This document shows positions 1-7,120 of a stretch of 30,220 nt of DNA, piece after piece. The stretch comes from Peptoniphilus_E sp964345555 (GTDB lineage: Bacteria > Bacillota > Clostridia > Tissierellales > Peptoniphilaceae). A model generated the notes under the pieces. That model made no database searches, was not told the DNA's origin, and saw nothing but the letters and a program-made list of their open reading frames with translations. Both the position numbers and the translations under genes were made by a program. Position 1 is the stretch's first letter, and each line of letters opens with the position of its first letter. Location: NCBI GenBank assembly GCA_964345555.1, contig CAYFRD010000023.1, positions 1 through 30,220 of the forward strand, read 5' to 3'.

Positions 1-678
1 GCCCATACGGGCGTGTGAGTAGAAATCAATTTTCCCTTTTTTTTCTATGACTGGTATCACGTCACGCCCATACGGGCGTGTGAGTAGAAATAAGAAAGTT
101 ACTTGCTTTCATGTTAAATTACCACGTCACGCCCATACGGGCGTGTGAGTAGAAATCTGAAAATTCCACCCTTGTCGTACCAATCTACCGGTCACGCCCA
201 TACGGGCGTGTGAGTAGAAATTTGAACTGGTTTTTATAGATATACAGAAAAGCTGGTCACGCCCATACGGGCGTGTGAGTAGAAATGAAACATAAAAGAT
301 GCATTTTTATACGTTGTTCTGTCACGCCCATACGGGCGTGTGAGTAGAAATTGTATATTTATTTATATAGGTCTGTAATTCCACGAGTCACGCCCATACG
401 GGCGTGTGAGTAGAAATGGCGGATTGAAAGTTATTAATTGTCGTTCATAAGGTCACGCCCATACGGGCGTGTGAGTAGAAATCCTCTAGTGGGATGGCCT
501 TTTTCCAACAAGTGGGTGTCACGCCCATACGGGCGTGTGAGTAGAAATAATAAAGCTATTTGCCATATAATTATATAAACTAGTCACGCCCATACGGGCG
601 TGTGAGTAGAAATAGAATTGATTTCATTCGTTCAACAGCACTGTTCAGTCACGCCCATACGGGCGTGTGAGTAGAAAT
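1..678 (+). CRISPR. CRISPR array, 10 full repeats plus one truncated by the window edge
   Basis: A 31-bp repeat beginning GTCACGCCCATACGGG and ending GTGAGTAGAAAT occurs at 61, 126, 191, 256, 321, 387, 452, 518, 583 and 648, with a 26-bp partial copy at 1-26. All copies appear identical. The ten spacers are 34 or 35 bp and share no sequence. Each repeat contains a 7-bp stem (CACGCCC/GGGCGTG) around an ATAC loop, and its 3' end resembles the ATTGAAAT handle of type I-C repeats. That similarity implies transcription on the plus strand, with the leader and cas genes to the left, outside the window. The type I-C assignment rests on repeat and spacer architecture only; no cas gene is present here. 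The last repeat (648-678) is not degenerate, which is unusual for a natural trailer end. Confidence 0.97.
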
Positions 679-697
679 CTTTTACCTATTTGTTTTT

Positions 698-971
698 ATT
701 GCTGATAGGGCAAAGAATTTGCATGCTATGAAAAATTTGAGAAACTAAGGATAGACTTTTATTTATTGGTTGCCTATTCAGCATGGCAATAGGCAGTAAT
801 GAAAATACAAATGTATTATTAAGGGAATACTGTCTTAAGAAAACAGATCTGGCTAAGACATCTACCGAGGATTTAATCAAAAATTTAATTGAGCTTAATA
901 CTAGATCTAGGAAGTGTTTAAATTATCAAAATCCATTTGGTTTATTTATGTACGAACTTAGTTTGATTTAG
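698..971 (+). pseudogene. IS30-family transposase, C-terminal remnant with frameshifts
   Basis: Three reading-frame pieces line up with the end of an IS30-type DDE transposase. An IAD piece at 698-706 is followed, after a one-base loss, by GKEFACYEKFEKL...IDFY...YSAWQ (709-789). After a second one-base loss comes GSNENTNVLLREY...LNTRSRKCLNYQNPFGLF (792-968), ending at TAG 969-971. Family members read DNGKEFA, then FA.PY..W.RGSNENTNGL.REY..PKGTD, then LN.RPRKCL..KTP. The NEN that carries the catalytic Glu survives, but the N-terminal HTH and the first Asp are absent. A 62-codon open frame starting at 783 is only part of this remnant. The sequence just after the stop (GTGTCGCAATATTATTTGAAATTC) may be the tail of the element. 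The remnant starts about 20 bp after the last CRISPR repeat. Confidence 0.8.
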
Positions 972-1263
972 GTGTCGCAATATTATTTGAAATTCAGCTA
1001 TTAAAATTTATATTTGGTATTTAAATTTTTCTATATAAGTTTTATGAAATAATAATTGTATTTCCTTTATTGTAAAATTTACATTACTAAACAAATTATT
1101 TATATTAAATTTTTAATTTAATTAAAAACATATTAAAAAAACATACTATCTAAAAAGAATTTCTACAAATGACTAATCGAATTAAAAAACTCAAAAAAAT
1201 TTTGGTTTCAAAGTTCAAATCAAAATGATATATTGCTAATTTTTAGGTTAAAAGCAAGTAGTA

Positions 1264-1315
1264 TTCGGTTTACATACGATGGAGATATAAAAATTTTATA
1301 CATCGATAAACCGAA
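1264..1315. repeat. nested inverted repeat upstream of rubrerythrin
   Basis: TTCGGTTTA (1264-1272) pairs perfectly with TAAACCGAA (1307-1315). Inside it CGATG (1277-1281) pairs with CATCG (1301-1305), and the loop itself holds the palindrome TATAAAAATTTTATA. It lies about 155 bp upstream of the rubrerythrin start, in otherwise featureless AT-rich DNA (972-1470) with no other gene that I can support. It could be an operator, a structured leader element or a leftover end of a mobile element. There is no T-run directly after it, so it does not look like a simple terminator. Confidence 0.6.
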
Positions 1316-1470
1316 AGTTATACACTAAAATAATAAAGATTTTATATAGGAAGCATGGAAAAATTTTTATAGTAATGTTATTATTAATAATAGACAAAAT
1401 ATAAAGTTAATGAGAGCAAATATGCCGATTAAATATTGGAAGTATTTGCCGGAAAGGGGATAAAATAATT

Positions 1471-2055
1471 ATGAAATCATTAAAAGGAACGCAAACAGCA
1501 CTTAACTTGATGCACGCTTTTGCAGGAGAAACACAAGCAAGATCAAGATACACATACTATGCGGGCACAGCTAAGAAGGAAAAATATCTTCAAATAGCTA
1601 ATATTTTTGAAGAAACTGCAAAAAATGAACTTGCTCATGCAAAAAGACTTTACAAATTCTTAAATGCAGAACTTGATGGAGAAACTCTAAATGTGAATGC
1701 GGATTTCCCCGTACACATGGGAGATACTCTTTCAAACTTAAAAGCGGCAGCGGCAGGAGAAAACGAAGAACACACAGAAATGTATCCTGAATTTGCAAAG
1801 ATTGCAAAGGAAGAAGGATTTGATGAAATAGCACAAGTATTCATTGAAATCGCTGAAGCTGAAGAAGCTCACGAAAAGAGATACTTAAAATTAGCTAAAA
1901 ACATAGAAGAAGGAAAAGTATTCAAGAAAGATGAAGTTGTTCTTTGGAAGTGTGGAAACTGCGGATATATCCATGAAGGACAAGAAGCTCCCGTAGTATG
2001 CCCGGCATGTGCTCACGGAAGAGAATACTTCGAAGTATTTGTTGAAACTTATTAA
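1471..2055 (+). CDS. rbr: rubrerythrin
   Basis: This is a cytoplasmic non-haem iron peroxidase of anaerobes that reduces hydrogen peroxide with electrons from rubredoxin-type donors. The 194-aa protein has the classical two-domain plan. An N-terminal four-helix di-iron domain (about 1-150) carries Glu20, the ExxH pair Glu53/His56, the Glu-rich stretch 97-103 and the second ExxH Glu131/His134. A C-terminal rubredoxin-like domain has the Fe-binding cysteines Cys161, Cys164, Cys177 and Cys180. The length is typical of the family. The start is set by GGAAAGGGG at 1451-1459, 11 bases before the ATG. The gene is monocistronic, with a strong terminator 20 bp after its stop. Regulation by a PerR-type repressor is common for this gene in clostridia, but I found no clear PerR box; the nested inverted repeat at 1264-1315 is the only upstream structure. 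Confidence 0.96.
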   Translation: MKSLKGTQTALNLMHAFAGETQARSRYTYYAGTAKKEKYLQIANIFEETAKNELAHAKRLYKFLNAELDGETLNVNADFPVHMGDTLSNLKAAAAGENEEHTEMYPEFAKIAKEEGFDEIAQVFIEIAEAEEAHEKRYLKLAKNIEEGKVFKKDEVVLWKCGNCGYIHEGQEAPVVCPACAHGREYFEVFVETY

Positions 2056-2074
2056 TTAGAATAAAATTTATTGA

Positions 2075-2105
2075 AAAGAAGAGTTGAAAAGCTCTTCTTT
2101 TTTTA
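2075..2105 (+). terminator. rubrerythrin terminator
   Basis: The stem AAAGAAGAG (2075-2083) pairs with CTCTTCTTT (2092-2100) around an 8-base loop and runs into eight Ts. It is a good Rho-independent terminator just after the rubrerythrin stop. Confidence 0.88.
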
Positions 2106-2321
2106 TGAAAAAATTTCCGGTTATACCGAGGATTTTCAATAGATTTAATGTTAGAAAACCAAAAAATATCTGAGTTGATATAGTAAAGGTCTGACAACTG
2201 TAAAAATATCAATAAGATAACATATATAAATCACACATTCTCGTAAAGATAGACGTCTACAGTACCAGATAGATGTTCTTATTACATTCATTTTTTTGGG
2301 GCTGTCGCCTACGAACGTCCG

Positions 2322-2490
2322 CTATATTTTTTGGATTATAATTCGGATATTATAGCATCGTTTCCTACAATTTTCACATTTGAATTTATTATCCATAGGG
2401 TGGATGTCCACATTTGTCGGATAAATATTTAATTCATTTTGAAAAGTAGCATTAAATTTTTTGTGTGCAATTATCACAGGAACATGCAGA
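2322..2490 (-). pseudogene. possible remnant of a small cysteine-rich protein
   Basis: In the 490-bp gap between the rubrerythrin terminator and the metal operon, the minus strand shows protein-like sequence broken by one frameshift. It reads ACSCDNCTQK (about 2459-2490), then KFNATFQNELNIYPTNVDIH...FKCENCRKRCYN and a TAG at 2322-2324. The two CxxC pairs look like zinc-ribbon ligands. The same frame stays open beyond the TAG down to a TAA at 2151, but that part is less protein-like. I see no start codon with a ribosome site, and I do not recognise the family. The rest of 2106-2546 shows nothing I can name. Confidence 0.25.
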
Positions 2491-2546
2491 TATTTAAAAA
2501 ATACAGAAACAAATTAAAAAGAAAAAATAAATGAGATTAATTATCA

Positions 2547-2575
2547 TTGACAAAATGGAAAAAGAAAGTTATATT
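2547..2575 (+). promoter_or_regulatory. promoter of the metal-uptake operon
   Basis: A consensus -35 TTGACA (2547-2552) is separated by exactly 17 bp from TATATT (2570-2575). It lies 43 bp upstream of the troA-like start, and a palindrome sits where transcription would begin. Confidence 0.82.
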
Positions 2576-2576
2576 G

Positions 2577-2598
2577 AAAATAAGGTATACCTCATTTT
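2577..2598. promoter_or_regulatory. candidate DtxR/MntR-family operator
   Basis: This is a 22-bp inverted repeat with half-sites AAAATAAGGTA (2577-2587) and TACCTCATTTT (2588-2598). Ten of eleven positions are symmetric, and the core AGGTATACCT is a perfect palindrome. It begins one base after the -10 element, so a bound repressor would block initiation. The operon ends with a DtxR-type metal-dependent repressor, which makes autoregulation by Mn, Fe or Zn the simplest reading. The repressor-operator link is inferred, not shown. Confidence 0.7.
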
Positions 2599-2617
2599 TA
2601 ACGAAAGGAAAATTAAC

Positions 2618-3574
2618 ATGAAAAAATTTATTATATTACTTACTTTGGTTTTTGCTTTGGTTGGATGCCAAAATTCAAATCAAGCAAACAAAAATGAAAA
2701 CAGCGATGCAACAAATTTGCAACAAGAGGAAACAACTGATAAAAAGACAGTAACAGTCACTACATCTTTTTTATATGACATGGTTAAAAACCTTGCGGGA
2801 GAAAGTGTAAATTTAAACTTAGTAATACCGGCGGGAGAAGATCCTCACTTGTATGTAGCCAAACCTCAAGATTTGCAAAAAATTAAAGACGCCGATTTAA
2901 TTCTATACCATGGTCTTCATTTCGAAGGGAAGATGATCGATGTATTGGAAAAATCGGGTTATGCTGTGGCGGATACTTTTGATGAGGAAAAATTAGGCAC
3001 AATGGATGAAGATGGAACTCAAGTAATAGACCCTCATTTTTGGTTTGATATAGATCTTTACAAGGAAGCTACAGAAAATGCCGCAAATAAATTGGCGGAA
3101 CTTCTTCCTGAAGAAAAGGGAAATATTGAGCAAAATCTTGAATCATATCTTGCAGAGTTGACAACTCTGGACGAAGAAAACAAAGAAGCTTTGAGCAGCA
3201 TACCTGCAGAACAAAGGTATTTGATAACACCTCACGATGCTTTTAATTATTTCTCAAGAAGATATGACATTCCCGTGATGGCTCCTCAAGGGGTCAGTAC
3301 AGATAGCGAAGTTGCAAATAAAGACATAGACAAGACTGTGGATTTCATAGTGGAAAACAAAGTTAAGGCCATATTTGCAGAGTCGACCACAGATCCTTCA
3401 AGAATGGAAAAATTGAAAGAAGCTTGTGCAGCCAAGGGATTTGAAGTAAAAGTTGTAAGCGGAGAAGGACAGGAATTGTTCTCGGACTCATTGGCACCTG
3501 AAGGACAGGACGGAGACACTTTTATAGATATGTACAGACACAATGTAAAATTGATTGAAGAAAATTTGAAATAA
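2618..3574 (+). CDS. troA: metal ABC transporter substrate-binding lipoprotein (TroA/AdcA type)
   Basis: This is the extracellular receptor of a Mn/Zn importer, a cluster A-I binding protein tethered to the membrane. It is 318 aa from the ATG at 2618, which follows GAAAGGA at 2603-2609. The frame also stays open upstream to 2531, but that stretch contains the promoter. The signal peptide ends in the lipobox LVGC with Cys17 as lipid anchor, followed by an Asn/Gln/Glu-rich linker. Metal ligands by family alignment are His77 (GEDPHLY), His140 (DPHFW), His206 (ITPHDAF) and Asp290 (LFSDSL). A His at the third site is like TroA and ZnuA rather than the Glu of PsaA, so the metal could be Mn, Zn or Fe. 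There is no long His-rich loop of the ZnuA type. It is the first gene of the troABCD-repressor operon. Confidence 0.9.
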   Translation: MKKFIILLTLVFALVGCQNSNQANKNENSDATNLQQEETTDKKTVTVTTSFLYDMVKNLAGESVNLNLVIPAGEDPHLYVAKPQDLQKIKDADLILYHGLHFEGKMIDVLEKSGYAVADTFDEEKLGTMDEDGTQVIDPHFWFDIDLYKEATENAANKLAELLPEEKGNIEQNLESYLAELTTLDEENKEALSSIPAEQRYLITPHDAFNYFSRRYDIPVMAPQGVSTDSEVANKDIDKTVDFIVENKVKAIFAESTTDPSRMEKLKEACAAKGFEVKVVSGEGQELFSDSLAPEGQDGDTFIDMYRHNVKLIEENLK

Positions 3575-3593
3575 TGATTTAGAAGGGAAGAAT

Positions 3594-4320
3594 ATGGAAA
3601 AGGTAATTGTAAAAGTCGAAGATATGACCATGGCATATCAGGATAAGCCTGTTATATGGGACAATGATGTGGATATAAAAGATAATTCCATCACAGCCAT
3701 AATAGGACCCTAACGGAGCAGGCAAATCCACATTGCTCAAGGGCATACTGGGGCTTCAAAAAAGGCTCTCGGGAAAAGTGTCCATAATGGGGAAAAATAT
3801 TAAAGAAGTAAAAAAGGACATCGCTTATATACCTCAATCCAATTCAATAAACTGGGATTTTCCCACGACAGTTCTGGACGTGGTGCTCATGGGACGATAT
3901 GTACACTTAGGCTGGATAAAAAGACCTACAAAAAAATACAGAGATATTGCTCTTGCAGCTCTCAGAAAAATTGATATGGAAGAGTTTAAGGAAAGGCAGA
4001 TATCTCAGCTTTCAGGCGGACAAAGGCAGAGGGTTTTCATCGCAAGAGCCATAGCGCAAGATGCAAAAATATACTTCATGGACGAACTTCTTGCCGGAGT
4101 GGACAAAAAAACCGAAAGAGTAATAATGGAATTCCTAAAGGAATCACAGGATAAGGGAAAGACTTCCGTAGTAATTCATCACGATTTAAATACATTGCGA
4201 GATTACTTCGATCATGTTGTGATTTTAAATAAAGTGGTGGTAGCTCAGGGAAGGGTGGAAGATGTATTCACACCTGAAAATCTCTTTAAAGCCGATATGA
4301 TAGGAGGTAAATATGCTTGA
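3594..4320 (+). pseudogene. troB: metal ABC transporter ATPase, frameshifted in Walker A
   Basis: This is the ATP-hydrolysing subunit of the importer. Reading from ATG 3594 (site AGAAGGGA 3581-3588) gives 39 codons ending ...ITAIIGP and then TAA at 3711-3713. One base further on, the frame resumes as NGAGKST, LLKGILGL and runs to 4320. Removing a single base near the CCC at 3708-3710 restores the Walker A motif GPNGAGKST. The rest is intact: Q-loop YIPQS, signature LSGGQRQRV, Walker B with FMDELLAGVD (Leu in place of the usual Pro) and H-loop IHHDL. All flanking genes are intact and translationally overlapped, and the scaffold has another assembly fault, so a sequencing or assembly indel is at least as likely as a true null mutation. 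The TTG-started 195-codon frame at 3733 would lack Walker A and is not a functional ATPase by itself. Confidence 0.88.
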
Positions 4321-5194
4321 TTTGTCAGTACTCACACAGTATTCCTTCTTGGTAGTGGCGACAGGCACAATGATTTTATCGGTTGCGGCAGGCTCCATAG
4401 GTTGTATAACGGTTTTAAAAGGTCAATCCCTAATAGGTGATGCCATAGGGCACTCTTCTTTTCCCGGCGTGGTACTAGCCTTTATGTTGTTCTTGACCAG
4501 AGATCCTTTTATTTTGTTTATAGGGGCGGTTTCCTCGGGAGCCATAGCCTATGTGAGCATAAATTTAATAAAGGACAATTCAAAACTTGATTTAGATGCG
4601 ATCCTCGCTGTAGTTTTGTCGTCTTTTTTCGGTTTGGGAATGGTTTTGAAATCATATATACAGGGCAATACCGATTATGCCGGCAGTTCTCAATCTTCCC
4701 TTCAAAATTATATTTTCGGTCAGGCTGCCTACATGATGAAAAAAGATGTGGCATTGATTTTTATAGTAGCTGTACTGTCGCTTATATTATTGATCCTGTT
4801 TTTTAAGGAAATAAAATTATATGTATTTGACGAAGTATATGCAAAGACCATAGGGATAAATACAGCTGTATTGAAAGGAATAATCCTTTTAATGACCATG
4901 AGTCTAATAGGAGTGGGGTTAAAAGTGGTGGGAGCCATACTTATTTCGTCACTGCTTATAGTCCCTGCGATTACGGCTTTGCAGTGGAGCAAGGATTTGA
5001 AAAAAGTGGTATTCATTGCAGCGTTGAGTGCGGCATGTTCCGCTTTCATAGGGACATATTTGTCACAGGTACTGGAAGGATTCAGTACCGGACCGTCAAT
5101 AATAGTGGTCATGAGTTCACTGGCATTTATCTCATTGATACTTGCACCACATGGATTGGTAGCGAATTTGATAAAGAGGAGGAACTACAGATGA
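4313..5194 (+). CDS. troC: metal ABC transporter permease (ABC-3 family)
   Basis: This is one of two membrane-spanning subunits that form the channel for Mn/Zn uptake. The 293-aa protein has about eight hydrophobic segments and the ABC-3 hallmark GDAIGHSSFPGV near residues 42-53. A cytoplasmic coupling stretch with FFKEIKLYVFDEVYAKTIG precedes the last helices. The start overlaps the end of the ATPase gene by 8 bp, and its own stop overlaps the next start (ATGA at 5191-5194), so the genes are probably translationally coupled. It is related to, but clearly different from, the following permease, as in T. pallidum troC/troD. The symbol is assigned by operon order. Confidence 0.9.
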   Translation: MLDLSVLTQYSFLVVATGTMILSVAAGSIGCITVLKGQSLIGDAIGHSSFPGVVLAFMLFLTRDPFILFIGAVSSGAIAYVSINLIKDNSKLDLDAILAVVLSSFFGLGMVLKSYIQGNTDYAGSSQSSLQNYIFGQAAYMMKKDVALIFIVAVLSLILLILFFKEIKLYVFDEVYAKTIGINTAVLKGIILLMTMSLIGVGLKVVGAILISSLLIVPAITALQWSKDLKKVVFIAALSAACSAFIGTYLSQVLEGFSTGPSIIVVMSSLAFISLILAPHGLVANLIKRRNYR

Positions 5195-6339
5195 ATATTG
5201 AACAATACATTGACATGGTTTTTTCCTCCTATGAAATATTTTTGACCTTAGCATTATCGGCGGTGGCATGTTCAGTAATAGGAGTGTTCTTGGTTTTAAG
5301 AAAACTTTCCATGGTGTCCGATGCAATTTCTCATACTGTATTGTTGGGAATAGTACTGGCTTTTTTTATAACAAAGGATATAACATCGCCTCTACTTGTT
5401 GTAGGAGCAGCAGTTTTCGGAGTTGTGACGGTATTTGCCATAGAAAGTCTGTCTAATACAGGACTTGTGAAAAACGATGACTCCGTGGGAATAATTTTCC
5501 CATTATTTTTTGCACTTGCGGTAATACTCATATCGAGATATGCACGAAATGTTCACCTGGATACGGACATAGTTTTAATGGGAGAGGTTATAATGACACC
5601 GCTCAACAGGATGGATATATTAGGTGCATCCGTACCGGTGAGCATAGTGCAGATGGGAATTATGCTTGTAATAAATATATTATTTGTTATTATTTTCTTT
5701 AAGGAACTGAAAATCACCAGCTTTGACGAAGAATTTGCCACAATAATGGGATTTTCTTCGGGAATTCTGTTCTATGCTCTCATGAGCCTTGCATCAATGA
5801 CGGCAGTTACCGCCTTTGAAACGGTGGGAGCGATCTTGGTGGTGTCGTTTTTAATAACACCGGCAGCTTCCGCCTACCTCGTTACCAAAAATTTAAAAGC
5901 AATGATAGTAGTATCCGCCCTATATGCCATAGTAAATTCACTTATAGGATACCTTGCGGGACTTTTTCTTAACCTTTCAATTTCTGGTGCCACAGCAACA
6001 TCCGCAGGACTTACTTTTATGATAACTTTACTATTTAATAGAGATGGCGTAATAACTCAAGCATTAAGCAGAAAGAAAGCACGAAAAGAACTCAAATATA
6101 TTTCAGTAATATTGCACATAGGAAATCACCAAAATACACAAAGAGAATCTGTTGAGCTGGGAATTAATACCATGTACGAACATCTTAATTGGGATAAAAA
6201 TGAAGTTAAATCAATTGTCGGCAATTTAATACACAAAAATCTGATAAATTTAGATAAGAGTAAACAAATTTACAAGCTTTCTGAAAAGGGCTTGCATTTA
6301 TATGCTCAGGTTAAAAAGGAGTATGGATTAAAGCGATGA
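5191..6339 (+). CDS. troD: metal ABC transporter permease with C-terminal winged-helix domain
   Basis: This is the second channel subunit of the importer. Translation starts at ATG 5191 behind GAGGAGG (5176-5182), overlapping the previous stop; the frame is open further upstream but lies inside troC. The protein is 382 aa. Residues 1-285 are an ABC-3 permease with SDAISHTVLLGIVL (43-56), FFKELKITSFDEEFATIMG and a final hydrophobic block. Residues about 298-380 are a soluble extension (ISVILHIGNHQ..., NEVKSIVGNLIHKNLINLD, IYKLSEKGLHLYAQ). This reads as a winged-helix domain whose wing and LSEKG motif resemble the DtxR-like protein encoded next. ABC-3 permeases normally end near residue 285. 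The extension may be a cytosolic sensor or a docking site, or a captured piece of a regulator; its function is not known. The stop overlaps the repressor start (ATGA). Confidence 0.88.
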   Translation: MNIEQYIDMVFSSYEIFLTLALSAVACSVIGVFLVLRKLSMVSDAISHTVLLGIVLAFFITKDITSPLLVVGAAVFGVVTVFAIESLSNTGLVKNDDSVGIIFPLFFALAVILISRYARNVHLDTDIVLMGEVIMTPLNRMDILGASVPVSIVQMGIMLVINILFVIIFFKELKITSFDEEFATIMGFSSGILFYALMSLASMTAVTAFETVGAILVVSFLITPAASAYLVTKNLKAMIVVSALYAIVNSLIGYLAGLFLNLSISGATATSAGLTFMITLLFNRDGVITQALSRKKARKELKYISVILHIGNHQNTQRESVELGINTMYEHLNWDKNEVKSIVGNLIHKNLINLDKSKQIYKLSEKGLHLYAQVKKEYGLKR

Positions 6340-6752
6340 ATTTTTCCAGAGAGGACTATATAAAAAGAATTTACAAGCTGTCCACAGAAAAGGGCTATGT
6401 CAACAACAAAGACTTAGCACAATGCCTTGAAGTATCCAGGACATCGGTGAGTGAAATGAGTAGAAAACTACAAAATGACGGATATGTGTTTTTAGACAAA
6501 GGCAAGATAAAACTCTCAAAAAAAGGCGAGGACTATGCAAAGGACATAATCTCCAGGCACAGAATTTGGGAATACTTCTTATCTAATAACTTGGGTCTCA
6601 CAGGTAAAAAAGTACATGAAGAAGCAGAACTGCTCGAGCACTTTACCAGTGACGAATTAAAAGAAGCACTAAACAAATACTTAGGCTATCCCAAGAGTAG
6701 CCCTCGAGGAAAAATAATCTACGACAACAACAAAGACGATGAAATAATTTAA
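6336..6752 (+). CDS. DtxR/MntR-family metal-dependent transcriptional repressor
   Basis: This is a cytosolic DNA-binding metalloregulator, most likely controlling the operon it ends. It is 138 aa, MntR/TroR size, without the SH3-like third domain of DtxR. The winged HTH spans about 1-65 (YIKRIYKL, then the recognition helix around SRTSVSEMSRKL, then the wing ending IKLSKKG). The dimer and metal domain follows with His75, Glu79, His94 and the E98-LL-E101-H102 cluster. These correspond to DtxR His79, Glu83, His98 and the 102/105/106 site, with Glu in place of the Cys or Met, as in Mn-sensing members. Asp7 is kept, but the usual MntR Glu three residues later is Lys10, which could alter the metal site. 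The start overlaps the permease stop by 4 bp. The candidate operator is at 2577-2598. Confidence 0.92.
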   Translation: MNFSREDYIKRIYKLSTEKGYVNNKDLAQCLEVSRTSVSEMSRKLQNDGYVFLDKGKIKLSKKGEDYAKDIISRHRIWEYFLSNNLGLTGKKVHEEAELLEHFTSDELKEALNKYLGYPKSSPRGKIIYDNNKDDEII

Positions 6753-6783
6753 AATTGAATTAAAAGTATTTTTAAATCGAATT

Positions 6784-6831
6784 AAGAGGTACTATTTTGA
6801 ATTTTTTATTCAGATATTCAGTACCTCTTTT
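6784..6831 (+). terminator. terminator of the metal-uptake operon
   Basis: AAGAGGTACT (6784-6793) pairs with AGTACCTCTT (6820-6829), with a smaller TGAAT/ATTCA hairpin inside the 26-base loop and a short T-run. It lies 31 bp after the repressor stop. Confidence 0.78.
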
Positions 6832-6951
6832 GTTGTGGAAAAATATTGAAATATCGATAAAAAATTATTTGAGAATTATGTTTGGAATAAAAGAATAAAA
6901 ATATTTAAAAAAATAAAATAAAGGAAAAACTCCATAAATAATTAAAAATGG

Positions 6952-6995
6952 TTGACAAACTCAAAAAAAAAATATACTCTATTAAAGTATAGAGT
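6952..6995 (+). promoter_or_regulatory. promoter with overlapping inverted repeat, hydrolase-permease operon
   Basis: TTGACA (6952-6957) is followed, at a short 15-bp spacing, by TATACT (6973-6978). An inverted repeat ACTCTAT (6976-6982) / ATAGAGT (6989-6995) with a 6-bp centre overlaps the -10 and the expected start point. This suggests a repressor site. The coding start is 126 bp further on. The remainder of the 6832-7120 gap is AT-rich without another gene. Confidence 0.5.
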
Positions 6996-7120
6996 GAGCA
7001 ATAATATTACTATAAGGAAAGATAATTGACTGTTTTCTAAAACTAAAAAGAAGGGGATGAGTGTATAAATTACTAAAATGGGAGATAGTCTGTATAAAAT
7101 TAACTAAAAGGAGATTGATC

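Noticed and set aside
1..678. Leader on the right-hand side of the array (reverse transcription)
   Set aside because: The conserved GTAGAAAT end is on the right of each repeat, which fits plus-strand crRNA handles, and the right flank is transposase debris.
686..880. Minus-strand 64-codon frame beside the CRISPR array
   Set aside because: It is the shadow of the IS30 transposase remnant, which is recognisable on the plus strand.
2531..2617. Upstream extension of the binding-protein frame
   Set aside because: It contains the promoter and operator, and a lipoprotein signal peptide must begin at the ATG 2618.
4984..5190. Upstream extension of the second permease frame
   Set aside because: It lies wholly within the first permease gene, and the ATG at 5191 has a strong ribosome site and overlaps the stop in the usual way.
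7061..7120. GTG start 20 codons upstream of the nitrilase ATG
   Set aside because: The peptide has no family counterpart, and AAAGGAGA directly precedes the ATG at 7121.
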